From an uncultured Parvularculaceae bacterium (GTDB lineage: Bacteria; Pseudomonadota; Alphaproteobacteria; Caulobacterales; Parvularculaceae), in the NCBI GenBank assembly GCA_947259815.1, contig CAMYNO010000099.1, forward strand, positions 1 to 9,739: DNA of 9,739 bases, written 5' to 3'. Position 1 is the stretch's first letter, and each line of letters opens with the position of its first letter. A program made the translations under genes and the position numbers. This document shows positions 1-6,157 of the stretch, in pieces. The notes under the pieces are model-generated. The model did not search any database, had not been told where the DNA came from, and saw nothing but the letters and a program-made list of their open reading frames with translations.

Positions 1-917
1 GGCTTGCCTTCATGGGAACGCCGGATTTTGCAGCGCCGGTTCTCTCGGAGCTCGTCGCTGCGGGACATGATGTTGTCGCCGTCTATACCCGCCCACCGCA
101 ACCATCGGGGCGCGGCCAGAAACTGACGCCGTCGCCGGTGCAATACCTCGCAGACGATCTCGGTCTGGAAGTCCGCACACCGAAGAGTTTCAAGAAGTCG
201 GAAGCAATTGAGGCGTTTGCCGCGCTCAATCTGGATGTGGCGATTGTTGTGGCGTATGGGCTTATTTTGCCGCCGGCTGTGCTCGATGCGCCGCATTATG
301 GCTGCCTGAATTTGCATGCTTCGTTGTTGCCGCGCTGGCGGGGCGCTGCGCCGATCCAGCGGGCAATCATGGCTGGCGACAAAGTTACGGGGGTCCAGGT
401 CATGCGCATGGAGGCGGGGCTTGATACCGGTCCTGTTCTATTGTCGGAGACGGTTGAGATTGCGTCAGACGAAACCATGGCGACGCTTCACGACAAGCTC
501 GCGCCCGTGGCCGCCGGTTTGGCCCCGCGCGCGCTGGCGGCGCTTGAGCGTGACGCGCTGACCGAAACGCCCCAGAGTGAGGAGGGTGTTACCTATGCGC
601 ATAAAATCTCGCCGGACGAAGCCCGAATAGACTGGTCGCGGCCTGCCAGTGAAATTGATTGTCACATTCGCGGACTGGCGCCGTTTCCCGGCGCATGGTT
701 CGAGGCGGACGGCGCCCGCGTTAAAGCACTCATGTCGTCGATGGCGCCAGGCAACGGCGCGCCGGGTGAAATTCTCGATGCGGAGGATGATATCAAAATC
801 GCCTGTGGCGAAGGGGCGGTGTCGATAACCACGCTGCAACGGGCGGGAAAACGCGCGCAACCCGCAAGGGAGTTTTTGCGGGGCTTTGTGTTGTCGCGCG
901 GCCAATTGCTTGGTTGA
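1..917 (+). CDS. fmt: Methionyl-tRNA formyltransferase (5' end cut off by window)
   Basis: This enzyme transfers a formyl group from 10-formyltetrahydrofolate to Met on initiator tRNA in the cytoplasm. The frame is open from the first base: residues L-A-F precede the first ATG (base 12), matching the usual family start of a few residues before AFMGTPDFA, so only a handful of N-terminal codons are missing. Counting from that Met, the catalytic domain shows [18 protein letters not shown] (about 99-116) with the conserved Asn100 and His102, and the loop [11 protein letters not shown] with the catalytic Asp138. The OB-fold-like C-terminal domain covers about 190-301, with the conserved GLAPFPGAW. 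Total length fits the family (about 305-315 residues). It is followed four bases later by truA, so the two are probably co-transcribed; def, the common upstream partner, would lie outside the window. Identification is very secure. Confidence 0.97.
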   Translation, partial: LAFMGTPDFAAPVLSELVAAGHDVVAVYTRPPQPSGRGQKLTPSPVQYLADDLGLEVRTPKSFKKSEAIEAFAALNLDVAIVVAYGLILPPAVLDAPHYGCLNLHASLLPRWRGAAPIQRAIMAGDKVTGVQVMRMEAGLDTGPVLLSETVEIASDETMATLHDKLAPVAAGLAPRALAALERDALTETPQSEEGVTYAHKISPDEARIDWSRPASEIDCHIRGLAPFPGAWFEADGARVKALMSSMAPGNGAPGEILDAEDDIKIACGEGAVSITTLQRAGKRAQPAREFLRGFVLSRGQLLG

Positions 918-921
918 GCCC

Positions 922-1668
922 ATGCCGCATTACAAGCTGATAATTGAATTTGACGGCGGACCGTTTGTCGGCTGGCAGCGCCAGAAAAATGGGCGAAGCG
1001 TGCAGGAAGCTGTGGAGGATGCGATAACGTCGCTGTCGGGGGAGGAGGCCAATGTCTTTGCGGCAGGCCGTACGGATGCTGGCGTGCACGCGCTCGCCAT
1101 GACCGCCCATGTAGCTTTGGGAAAAACCTTTGAACCGGATGTGGTGCGCGACGGAATTAATCACTTTCTGAAGCCGTCGCCGGTTGCAGTCTTATCGGCG
1201 GAAGTCGTCGCCGACGATTTTCACGCCCGGTTTTCGTGCATTCAGCGATCTTATGAATATCGTATCGTCAATCGCCGTGCGCCGCTGGCGCTGGAACGTG
1301 GCCGAGCCTGGCAGGTTTCCACGTCCTTGAATGCGGAAACGATGCATGAGGCGGCGCAGTGTCTTGTTGGCCGGCATGATTTCACGACGTTTCGTTCCAC
1401 CCAGTGCCAGTCCGAGACACCGGTAAAAACATTCAATGAAATTTCCGTCTCGCGGCAAGGCGAGGAAATTATTATACGCTGCGCGGCGCGCTCGTTTTTG
1501 CACCATCAAGTGCGCTCGATTGTCGGGTCGCTGGTTGAGGTCGGTCGCGGGAAATGGAGCGTGCGCGATTTTGAAAAGGCGCTGAAAGCGAAGGCAAGGG
1601 AGGCTTGTGGTCCCGTGGCGCCGCCGGACGGTCTTTATTTCATTCGCGCTGATTACGTAGCAAGCTGA
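922..1668 (+). CDS. truA: tRNA pseudouridine(38-40) synthase TruA
   Basis: TruA isomerises uridines 38-40 in the anticodon arm of many tRNAs to pseudouridine. The 248-residue product opens with [20 protein letters not shown], a typical family N-terminus, and carries the signature [10 protein letters not shown] with catalytic Asp52. Later conserved stretches are the [16 protein letters not shown] region (about 98-113), HDFTTFRS (about 153-160) and [11 protein letters not shown] (about 192-202). The open frame extends 12 codons further upstream to an ATG inside fmt, but the ATG at 922 gives the family's normal N-terminus and lies four bases after the fmt stop, so I use it. There is no strong Shine-Dalgarno sequence before it, which suggests translational coupling to fmt. 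Its last 16 bases overlap the 3' end of the opposing membrane-protein gene. Confidence 0.97.
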   Translation: MPHYKLIIEFDGGPFVGWQRQKNGRSVQEAVEDAITSLSGEEANVFAAGRTDAGVHALAMTAHVALGKTFEPDVVRDGINHFLKPSPVAVLSAEVVADDFHARFSCIQRSYEYRIVNRRAPLALERGRAWQVSTSLNAETMHEAAQCLVGRHDFTTFRSTQCQSETPVKTFNEISVSRQGEEIIIRCAARSFLHHQVRSIVGSLVEVGRGKWSVRDFEKALKAKAREACGPVAPPDGLYFIRADYVAS

Positions 1669-2270
1669 TTTAGCCAGTGCGCTGCGTTTAACAGGATTGT
1701 CGAAACGCCCAGCGACAAAGCGAACAGGCCGACAATAAGCGCGATTGTAATGCTAACATCGATTTCGATGTTACGTCGCAGCACTACCCAAAACAAATAG
1801 ATGCTGAAAACAAAAATGCCGAGGTAAATAAGCGCGCTCAGCTGGGCGTTGCCTGTCAATGCGATGGTGCAGGCCGGCGCGAGTATCGTGATAAAGGCGA
1901 GAAGCTGGCTCCAGTTATAAGAGATAATCAGGCCCGCAGCGTTCCTCGATTGGCCGAGCCGCCTTGCTGTGAAGCCGAGCACAGCTAACGTTATGAGCCA
2001 TCCAATAAGCGATGAAAGAAGCTCAGTAGGAAGAATGACGGCGAGCGGGATTTTTGCGTAGGCCGAATTTTGATAGGCCGGCGCCGATTTGGCGATATTG
2101 GAATCTGTAATTACGCCGAGAATGGCAAAAGGCGCCGCGAACGCTATCGCCCAAAGGGAGGCGAATACGCCTTCGGTCGTGATGTCCAACTCATCGCGCC
2201 AATTTTCATCGCCGACCGCGAGCCGCCAGATCCCGCGTAAATGCGTTGCTGCGTAATCAAGGCTGATCAC
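1653..2270 (-). CDS. Five-helix inner-membrane protein of unknown function (possibly Yip1-like)
   Basis: I do not recognise a specific function. The 205-residue product has a hydrophilic N-terminus (about 35 residues, with a DENWRDELD acidic patch) followed by five strongly hydrophobic segments at about 36-54, 75-101, 117-138, 144-164 and 172-196, so it should sit in the inner membrane. A short N-terminal cytosolic part plus five helices resembles bacterial Yip1-domain proteins, but I see no diagnostic residue that proves this. The start is GTG at 2270-2268 and overlaps the dapE stop as GTGA, with no clear ribosome site of its own; translation is therefore probably coupled to dapE. It is the last gene of the minus-strand operon, and its end overlaps truA by 16 nt. 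The coding status is well supported by length, hydrophobic pattern and the overlap; function is open. Confidence 0.85.
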   Translation of the reverse strand: MISLDYAATHLRGIWRLAVGDENWRDELDITTEGVFASLWAIAFAAPFAILGVITDSNIAKSAPAYQNSAYAKIPLAVILPTELLSSLIGWLITLAVLGFTARRLGQSRNAAGLIISYNWSQLLAFITILAPACTIALTGNAQLSALIYLGIFVFSIYLFWVVLRRNIEIDVSITIALIVGLFALSLGVSTILLNAAHWLNQLAT

Positions 2271-3418
2271 GGCGTGAACCGTTCGAAATAGCGCCTGATA
2301 ATGGTCAAATAAATTTCGGTCAGCAGTGTTATGTCCGAGACAGCTACGTTTTCGTCGGTCTGGTGCATGGTTGCGCCGACCATGCCGAACTCGGCGACTG
2401 GCGCAATATCCTTGATGAAGCGGGCGTCAGAGGTGCCGCCAGTGGTTGAAAGCTCTGGGCGTCGAGACGTCTTTTCTTCGATGGCGTCCTGCAACAGGTG
2501 GAGGAAATCCATATCCGTCGTCAGAAATGCTTCGCCTGAAATGATTGTTTCCAGCGTATACGGAACGCCCGCTTCCTTGGCGACAGCCTCGGCCTTGTCG
2601 CGCGCCCAGGCCTCAATTGATGCGCCGGTCCAGTTGGGATTGAAGCGTACGTTGAAACGCGCGGATGCTTTTTCCGGTATGACATTATGGGCCGGATTGC
2701 CGATATGAATATCCGTAACCTGAAGGCTTGACGGGTCGAAACGCTCATACCCGTCGTCAAGCGGCGTTTCCGACAGAACCAACAGCTTGCGCATAAGGGC
2801 GGGAATCGGGTTCTGCGCGCGGTGCGGATAGGCGACATGCCCTTGCTTGCCATTCACCGTCAGCCAGCAATTGATCGAGCCGCGACGTCCGACTTTGATC
2901 ATGTCCCCGATTTCATCCGGATTCGAAGGTTCGCCGACCAGGCAGTGGTCAATGGTAATGTCATTGTCACGCAGCCATTCAAGCATCTTGCGGGTGCCGT
3001 TTATGGCGGGGCCTTCCTCGTCGCCGGTAATGAGAAAAGAAAGCGAGCCCTTAACCGCGCCTGATTCAATCGCGCGCGCCGCAGCGCTGGCGAAAGCGGC
3101 AATCGCGCATTTCATGTCCGCGGCGCCCCGGCCCCAGAGGCGTCCGTCATTTACGGTCGCTTCGAAAGGCGGGCGGGACCAGGCGGTTTCGTCCCCCGGC
3201 GGGACGACATCTGTGTGCCCGGCGAAACAGAAATGCGGCTTGGCGTCTCCAAAACGTGCAAAAAGATTGTCGACATCTTCGTATTTGAGGCGGGTGCAGT
3301 GAAACCCGATCCCTGAGAGCGCATGCTCCAGCACATCGAGCGCACCTTCATCGGCTGGCGTCACGGACGGCCGGCGGATAAGGGCGCGGGAAAGCTCGAC
3401 GGGATCAATGCTGGTCAT
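2267..3418 (-). CDS. dapE: Succinyl-diaminopimelate desuccinylase
   Basis: DapE hydrolyses N-succinyl-LL-2,6-diaminopimelate to LL-diaminopimelate and succinate, a cytosolic di-zinc M20-family peptidase step in lysine and peptidoglycan precursor synthesis. The 383-residue length is normal for the family. Metal and catalytic positions are all present: FAGHTDVVPPGD (His68, Asp70), GRGAADMKCA (bridging Asp101), ITGDEEG (catalytic Glu134 and ligand Glu135), LVGEPS (Glu163) and GATMHQTDE (His352). The dimerisation-lid region about 180-295 contains GRRGSINCWLTVNGKQGHVA and the conserved NVIPEKASARFNVRF. The ATG at 3418-3416 gives a standard N-terminus (Pro-Val-Glu-Leu-Ser). It lies 52 nt after dapD, with a possible hairpin between them, and ends in a GTGA overlap with the downstream membrane protein. 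Not to be confused with ArgE or CPG2 homologues: the dapD neighbour and the motif set argue for DapE. Confidence 0.97.
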   Translation of the reverse strand: MTSIDPVELSRALIRRPSVTPADEGALDVLEHALSGIGFHCTRLKYEDVDNLFARFGDAKPHFCFAGHTDVVPPGDETAWSRPPFEATVNDGRLWGRGAADMKCAIAAFASAAARAIESGAVKGSLSFLITGDEEGPAINGTRKMLEWLRDNDITIDHCLVGEPSNPDEIGDMIKVGRRGSINCWLTVNGKQGHVAYPHRAQNPIPALMRKLLVLSETPLDDGYERFDPSSLQVTDIHIGNPAHNVIPEKASARFNVRFNPNWTGASIEAWARDKAEAVAKEAGVPYTLETIISGEAFLTTDMDFLHLLQDAIEEKTSRRPELSTTGGTSDARFIKDIAPVAEFGMVGATMHQTDENVAVSDITLLTEIYLTIIRRYFERFTP

Positions 3419-3429
3419 TGCGGTATCTT

Positions 3430-3462
3430 AGGCCAGCTCGCAATCGATTGATAGCGAGGCCT
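3430..3462 (-). other. Possible hairpin between dapD and dapE
   Basis: Inside the 52-nt gap there is an imperfect inverted repeat: arms AGGC+CTCGC and GCGAG+GCCT (nine pairs) with a 3-nt bulge (3434-3436) and a 12-nt loop that itself contains the palindrome CAATCGATTG. On the transcript it would end about 11 nt before the dapE start codon. There is no following U-run, so it is not a standard intrinsic terminator. It might affect dapE translation or mRNA processing; it may also be chance. The pairing is seen directly, the role is guesswork. Confidence 0.35.
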
Positions 3463-3470
3463 TGCGACGC

Positions 3471-4316
3471 TTAATCCCGCAACAATTCGTTTACGGAGGT
3501 TTTGGCGCGGGTCTTTTCGTCGACCTGCTTGACGATGACGGCGCAATATAGGTTCGGCCCACCCTTGTCCGACGGCATGGAGCCGGAGACGACAACGGAA
3601 TAGGGCGGTACTTCGCCATAGGTTACCGCGCCGGTTTCGCGGTTTACGATCTTGGTGGAGGCGCCGAGATAAACGCCCATGGACAGGACCGATCCTTCGC
3701 GGACGATGACGCCTTCTGCAACTTCCGCGCGCGCGCCGATGAAACAATTGTCTTCGATGATTACGGGGTTCGCCTGGAGCGGCTCCAGAACGCCGCCAAT
3801 GCCTGCGCCGCCGGAAATATGGCAATTGGCGCCGATCTGTGCGCAAGAGCCGACTGTCGCCCATGTGTCGATCATCGCCCCCTCACCCACATAAGCGCCA
3901 ATGTTGACGAAGGACGGCATCAATACGGCGTTCGGGGCCACATAGGAGCCACGGCGCACGATAGCGCCCGGCACCGCGCGAAAACCGGCCCGTTCAAAGT
4001 CGGCGGCCTTCCATCCGTCGAATTTCGACGCGACCTTGTCCCACCAGTTTGCTGCGCCGGGGCCGCCGGCTATCAGATCATTGGGATTAAGCCGGAACGA
4101 TAACAGCACCGCTTTTTTCAGCCATTGGTTGACGGTCCATTGGGTGATGTTTCCGTCCGATTGCGTTGGCTCTGCCACCCTTGCCGAACCGTCGTCGATC
4201 ACCTGAAGCGCAGCGAGAACGGCGCCGCGTATCTCGCCGGTCGTTTCTACGGTTAACTCGCCGCGGCGCTCCCAGGCGTCGTCAATGATGCGGGCAAGGT
4301 CTTTTAATTCGGACAT
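3471..4316 (-). CDS. dapD: 2,3,4,5-tetrahydropyridine-2,6-dicarboxylate N-succinyltransferase
   Basis: DapD transfers succinyl from succinyl-CoA to tetrahydrodipicolinate, opening the succinylase branch of diaminopimelate synthesis that DapE continues two steps later. The 281-residue product has an alpha-helical N-terminal domain (about 1-110, with ERRGELT and [12 protein letters not shown]) and a left-handed beta-helix of hexapeptide repeats (about 115-250), the fold of this trimeric enzyme. [17 protein letters not shown] holds the catalytic Asp150, and [12 protein letters not shown] holds Glu198; both are offset by the same nine residues from Asp141 and Glu189 of the E. coli enzyme, which supports the alignment. 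The open frame extends six codons to a TTG (4334) abutting the upstream stop, but ATG at 4316 has an AGAAAG ribosome site six bases upstream, so I use it. The gene lies 18 nt after the HAD enzyme and upstream of dapE in the same operon. Confidence 0.97.
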   Translation of the reverse strand: MSELKDLARIIDDAWERRGELTVETTGEIRGAVLAALQVIDDGSARVAEPTQSDGNITQWTVNQWLKKAVLLSFRLNPNDLIAGGPGAANWWDKVASKFDGWKAADFERAGFRAVPGAIVRRGSYVAPNAVLMPSFVNIGAYVGEGAMIDTWATVGSCAQIGANCHISGGAGIGGVLEPLQANPVIIEDNCFIGARAEVAEGVIVREGSVLSMGVYLGASTKIVNRETGAVTYGEVPPYSVVVSGSMPSDKGGPNLYCAVIVKQVDEKTRAKTSVNELLRD

Positions 4317-4322
4317 GGAATA

Positions 4323-4328
4323 CTTTCT
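4323..4328 (-). promoter_or_regulatory. Ribosome binding site of dapD
   Basis: AGAAAG on the minus strand, six bases before the ATG at 4316. It overlaps the codons that a longer TTG-start version would use, which is the reason for choosing the shorter dapD. Confidence 0.6.
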
Positions 4329-4334
4329 ATTCAA

Positions 4335-5036
4335 TCAGGCGGCGTTAGCGGTCCGCGCGTTACTCAGGAATTCGGTCAGGTCGTTTGTTGCGTGGTGAAT
4401 ATGCGGCGCGCTCTCGCCAATGCGGGCGGGGCGTTTATCGTGCGGTTCGTCGGCGAGCCAGGCGGCGTCGGAACAGACAAGCACTGTCGTCATGCCCATG
4501 GCGTGCGGCGTTTCAAGATTTTGCGCCAGATCTTCAAACATGACTGCCTGCGTCGGCGAAATATCAAATCGACTGACGAAGGTTTCATAAGGGGCGCGGT
4601 GAGGCTTGGGCGTGTACGCCGCCGCCTTGATGTCAAAAACATCGTGGAACAGATCAAATATGCCAAGCGCGCCTGCAACGTTTTCAGCGTGCGCAACCGA
4701 TCCGTTCGTATAGATGTATTTTCGGCCGGGCAGCGCATCGAGCGCTACGGCAAGAGCAGGGTTTCGTTCTATCCTGGCGAGATCGATATCGTGCACGAAA
4801 TCGAGAAAATGATCCGGCTCGACATCGTGCTCCTGCATGAGTCCGGCCATGGTTGTGCCGTAGCGGACGTAATAGTCCTTCTGCAGTTTACGCGCATCGT
4901 GGTGAGCCATCGCAAGACGGTCGCGAATATACGCGGTCATGCGCGCATCGATCTCTGCAAATAGCTGGCATTCGGCAGCGTAGAGGGTGTTGTCGAGGTC
5001 GAATACCCAACACTCGATATGGCGAAGGTCGGTCAA
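4335..5036 (-). CDS. HAD-superfamily hydrolase, pyrimidine 5'-nucleotidase type
   Basis: This is a cytosolic HAD phosphatase of the subfamily annotated as pyrimidine 5'-nucleotidase (related to yeast Sdt1), which dephosphorylates nucleoside monophosphates; the real substrate cannot be read from sequence. With the TTG start the product has 233 residues and begins MTDLRHIECWVFDLDNTLY. All four HAD motifs are present: FDLDNT with nucleophile Asp13 and acid/base Asp15, IYTNGS (Thr110), the motif III lysine in YTPKPH (Lys144), and MFEDL (Glu168-Asp169). The helical cap lies at about 20-95 (contains YYVRYGTTMAGL, typical of this subfamily). A longer open frame reaches 5195, but those 53 extra residues are basic, low in similarity to any HAD N-terminus, and lie over the end of the upstream gene. 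TTG at 5036 has GAAGGG six bases before it. The gene is 25 nt after the DUF1036 gene and 18 nt before dapD; the same nucleotidase-dapD pairing is, from memory, common in alphaproteobacteria. Confidence 0.92.
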   Translation of the reverse strand: MTDLRHIECWVFDLDNTLYAAECQLFAEIDARMTAYIRDRLAMAHHDARKLQKDYYVRYGTTMAGLMQEHDVEPDHFLDFVHDIDLARIERNPALAVALDALPGRKYIYTNGSVAHAENVAGALGIFDLFHDVFDIKAAAYTPKPHRAPYETFVSRFDISPTQAVMFEDLAQNLETPHAMGMTTVLVCSDAAWLADEPHDKRPARIGESAPHIHHATNDLTEFLSNARTANAA

Positions 5037-5042
5037 GGCAGG

Positions 5043-5048
5043 CCCTTC
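5043..5048 (-). promoter_or_regulatory. Ribosome binding site supporting a TTG start
   Basis: GAAGGG on the minus strand, six bases before the TTG at 5036-5034. Together with the position of the first HAD motif it fixes the start of the nucleotidase-like gene at a rare initiation codon. Confidence 0.65.
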
Positions 5049-5061
5049 AGAAGTGATAAAG

Positions 5062-6081
5062 CTATTGCGTCGGCGGTGGTGCGAACATGTCCGGTGTGAA
5101 CTCGAAAGTCGCAGACGGCGCCCCGCCAATGTCGACACGACGGAAGAGGGCTTCGTCAAGATCCTGTTCCGAACAAGCCAGTTCATTTTTTGCACTGAAC
5201 ATAACCGCGTTGACGCAGAACGCCTTGTCGCCTTCGGTCAGTCGTTTTTCGACCGTACCGTCTTCAACTGCACCGTATACGAAGTAGTGGTCGCGTTCCA
5301 GCTCGCCTTTCAGGATTTTCGAGCACCCGCCGGGCTCAAGCTTCCACCAGCCTCTTGAGATGTATTGTTCATCTTCTTGCGGCTCTGCGATGGCCGCCCA
5401 AACCGCATCGTTCGTTTTGTTGCAGTAGAAAAACCCGAGCTTGGCTTCGCGCGCATTCGCATCTTCAATCAGGGCGTCGATCAATTCGTCGTCTATGCTG
5501 TTTGACGCCGTCAGCCCTTTTTCCTTTCGATAGGAAGCAAGGGCGCGCTGGGTTGCCCGTCCCATGGCGCCGTCGATGCGCGAGAGTTCCTTGCCGACAT
5601 CGCGCAACAGGCGCTGGACGCCGGCGACTTCGGCTGAATAGACGGTGAAATTGCTGGCCTCGGTAAAATCGGTCTGCCAGTTGCCGCCGGCGGCTTCCGT
5701 CACGTCGACGTCAAAGAAGCGGCGTTGGCTGAGCGGGGCGCCGCGGCAAACTTCCTGGTTGCGCAGGTTAAAAAAACCGTAGTTTTCCACACACAGCGGT
5801 GTTTCTCCCGACCAGGTGCGAAGCGGTCCGCTATGGCCCGGTATGCCTTCGGCATAAACGAAGTACCGTCCGGGGTTTGTGCGCTCGGTGAGAACCACTT
5901 TGCATTGGCCCGGACGCAACCGCCACCAACCACGGGTGGCGAGCCGGTCGCCATCCACATAGCCAATCGCAGCCGACAAGGCGTAGCTTGATTTATTGCA
6001 AAGGCTGTATTTAGCCTCAGCCGTTCCGGCGCCGAAAATCCCGGAAACGGCGAGGACGGCGAAAAACAGAAAAAGACGCAT
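5062..6081 (-). CDS. Secreted tandem DUF1036 protein with central peptidoglycan-binding-like region
   Basis: No biochemical function is known to me for DUF1036. The 339-residue product starts with a clear Sec signal peptide (MRLF start, hydrophobic to about residue 19, cleavage likely after AEA at 23), so it acts in the periplasm or envelope. Two copies of the domain follow: about 24-130 and about 217-325. Each has GWW(R/K)L(R/E)PG(Q/G)C, a YFVY strand, and cysteines at matching places (28, 60, 97, 112 versus 220, 253, 289, 303), which could form two disulfides per copy. Between them, about 153-190, VQRLLRD...IDGAMGRATQRALASYRKEKGL resembles the helical PG_binding_1 fold. The tail ends in a Pro-rich PPPT. 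An in-frame TTG at 6105 would add eight residues before the signal peptide; ATG at 6081 fits better. It is the first gene of the minus operon that carries dapD and dapE, which makes a cell-wall-related role attractive but unproven. Confidence 0.9.
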   Translation of the reverse strand: MRLFLFFAVLAVSGIFGAGTAEAKYSLCNKSSYALSAAIGYVDGDRLATRGWWRLRPGQCKVVLTERTNPGRYFVYAEGIPGHSGPLRTWSGETPLCVENYGFFNLRNQEVCRGAPLSQRRFFDVDVTEAAGGNWQTDFTEASNFTVYSAEVAGVQRLLRDVGKELSRIDGAMGRATQRALASYRKEKGLTASNSIDDELIDALIEDANAREAKLGFFYCNKTNDAVWAAIAEPQEDEQYISRGWWKLEPGGCSKILKGELERDHYFVYGAVEDGTVEKRLTEGDKAFCVNAVMFSAKNELACSEQDLDEALFRRVDIGGAPSATFEFTPDMFAPPPTQ

Positions 6082-6157
6082 TGCGGTTGCACCGACGCTG
6101 ATCAAGACAATGCGCGGTAATTCACTCGAAACGGGTCACGGGATCAAGCGCGCGCGC
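6082..6157. promoter_or_regulatory. Divergent intergenic region (minus operon / priA)
   Basis: These 76 nt separate two divergent start codons and must hold or adjoin the promoter of the minus-strand dap operon, and probably that of priA. On the minus strand TTGATC followed 17 bases later by TGAATT is a weak sigma-70-like pair (only three of six matches in the -10). I see no convincing -10/-35 pair on the plus strand and no clear operator. A GCGCGCGCGC run (6148-6157) abuts the chosen priA ATG. Function is inferred from gene arrangement only. Confidence 0.4.

Noticed and set aside
465..923. A 152-codon minus-strand open frame
   Set aside because: It is antisense to fmt, with a low-complexity Arg-rich product and no recognisable motif.
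4392..4964. A 190-codon plus-strand open frame
   Set aside because: It is antisense to the HAD gene, whose four motifs are intact; the plus-strand product has no family-like features.
5996..6157. Possible 54-residue N-terminal extension of PriA
   Set aside because: It overlaps the signal-peptide region of the divergent DUF1036 gene, is rich in basic residues, and is absent from the PriA family as I know it.
6148..6157. Alternating GC run before the priA start, considered as a Z-DNA or regulatory element
   Set aside because: It is only ten bases, and similar runs occur inside coding sequence (for example near 7203-7217), so it reflects base composition.
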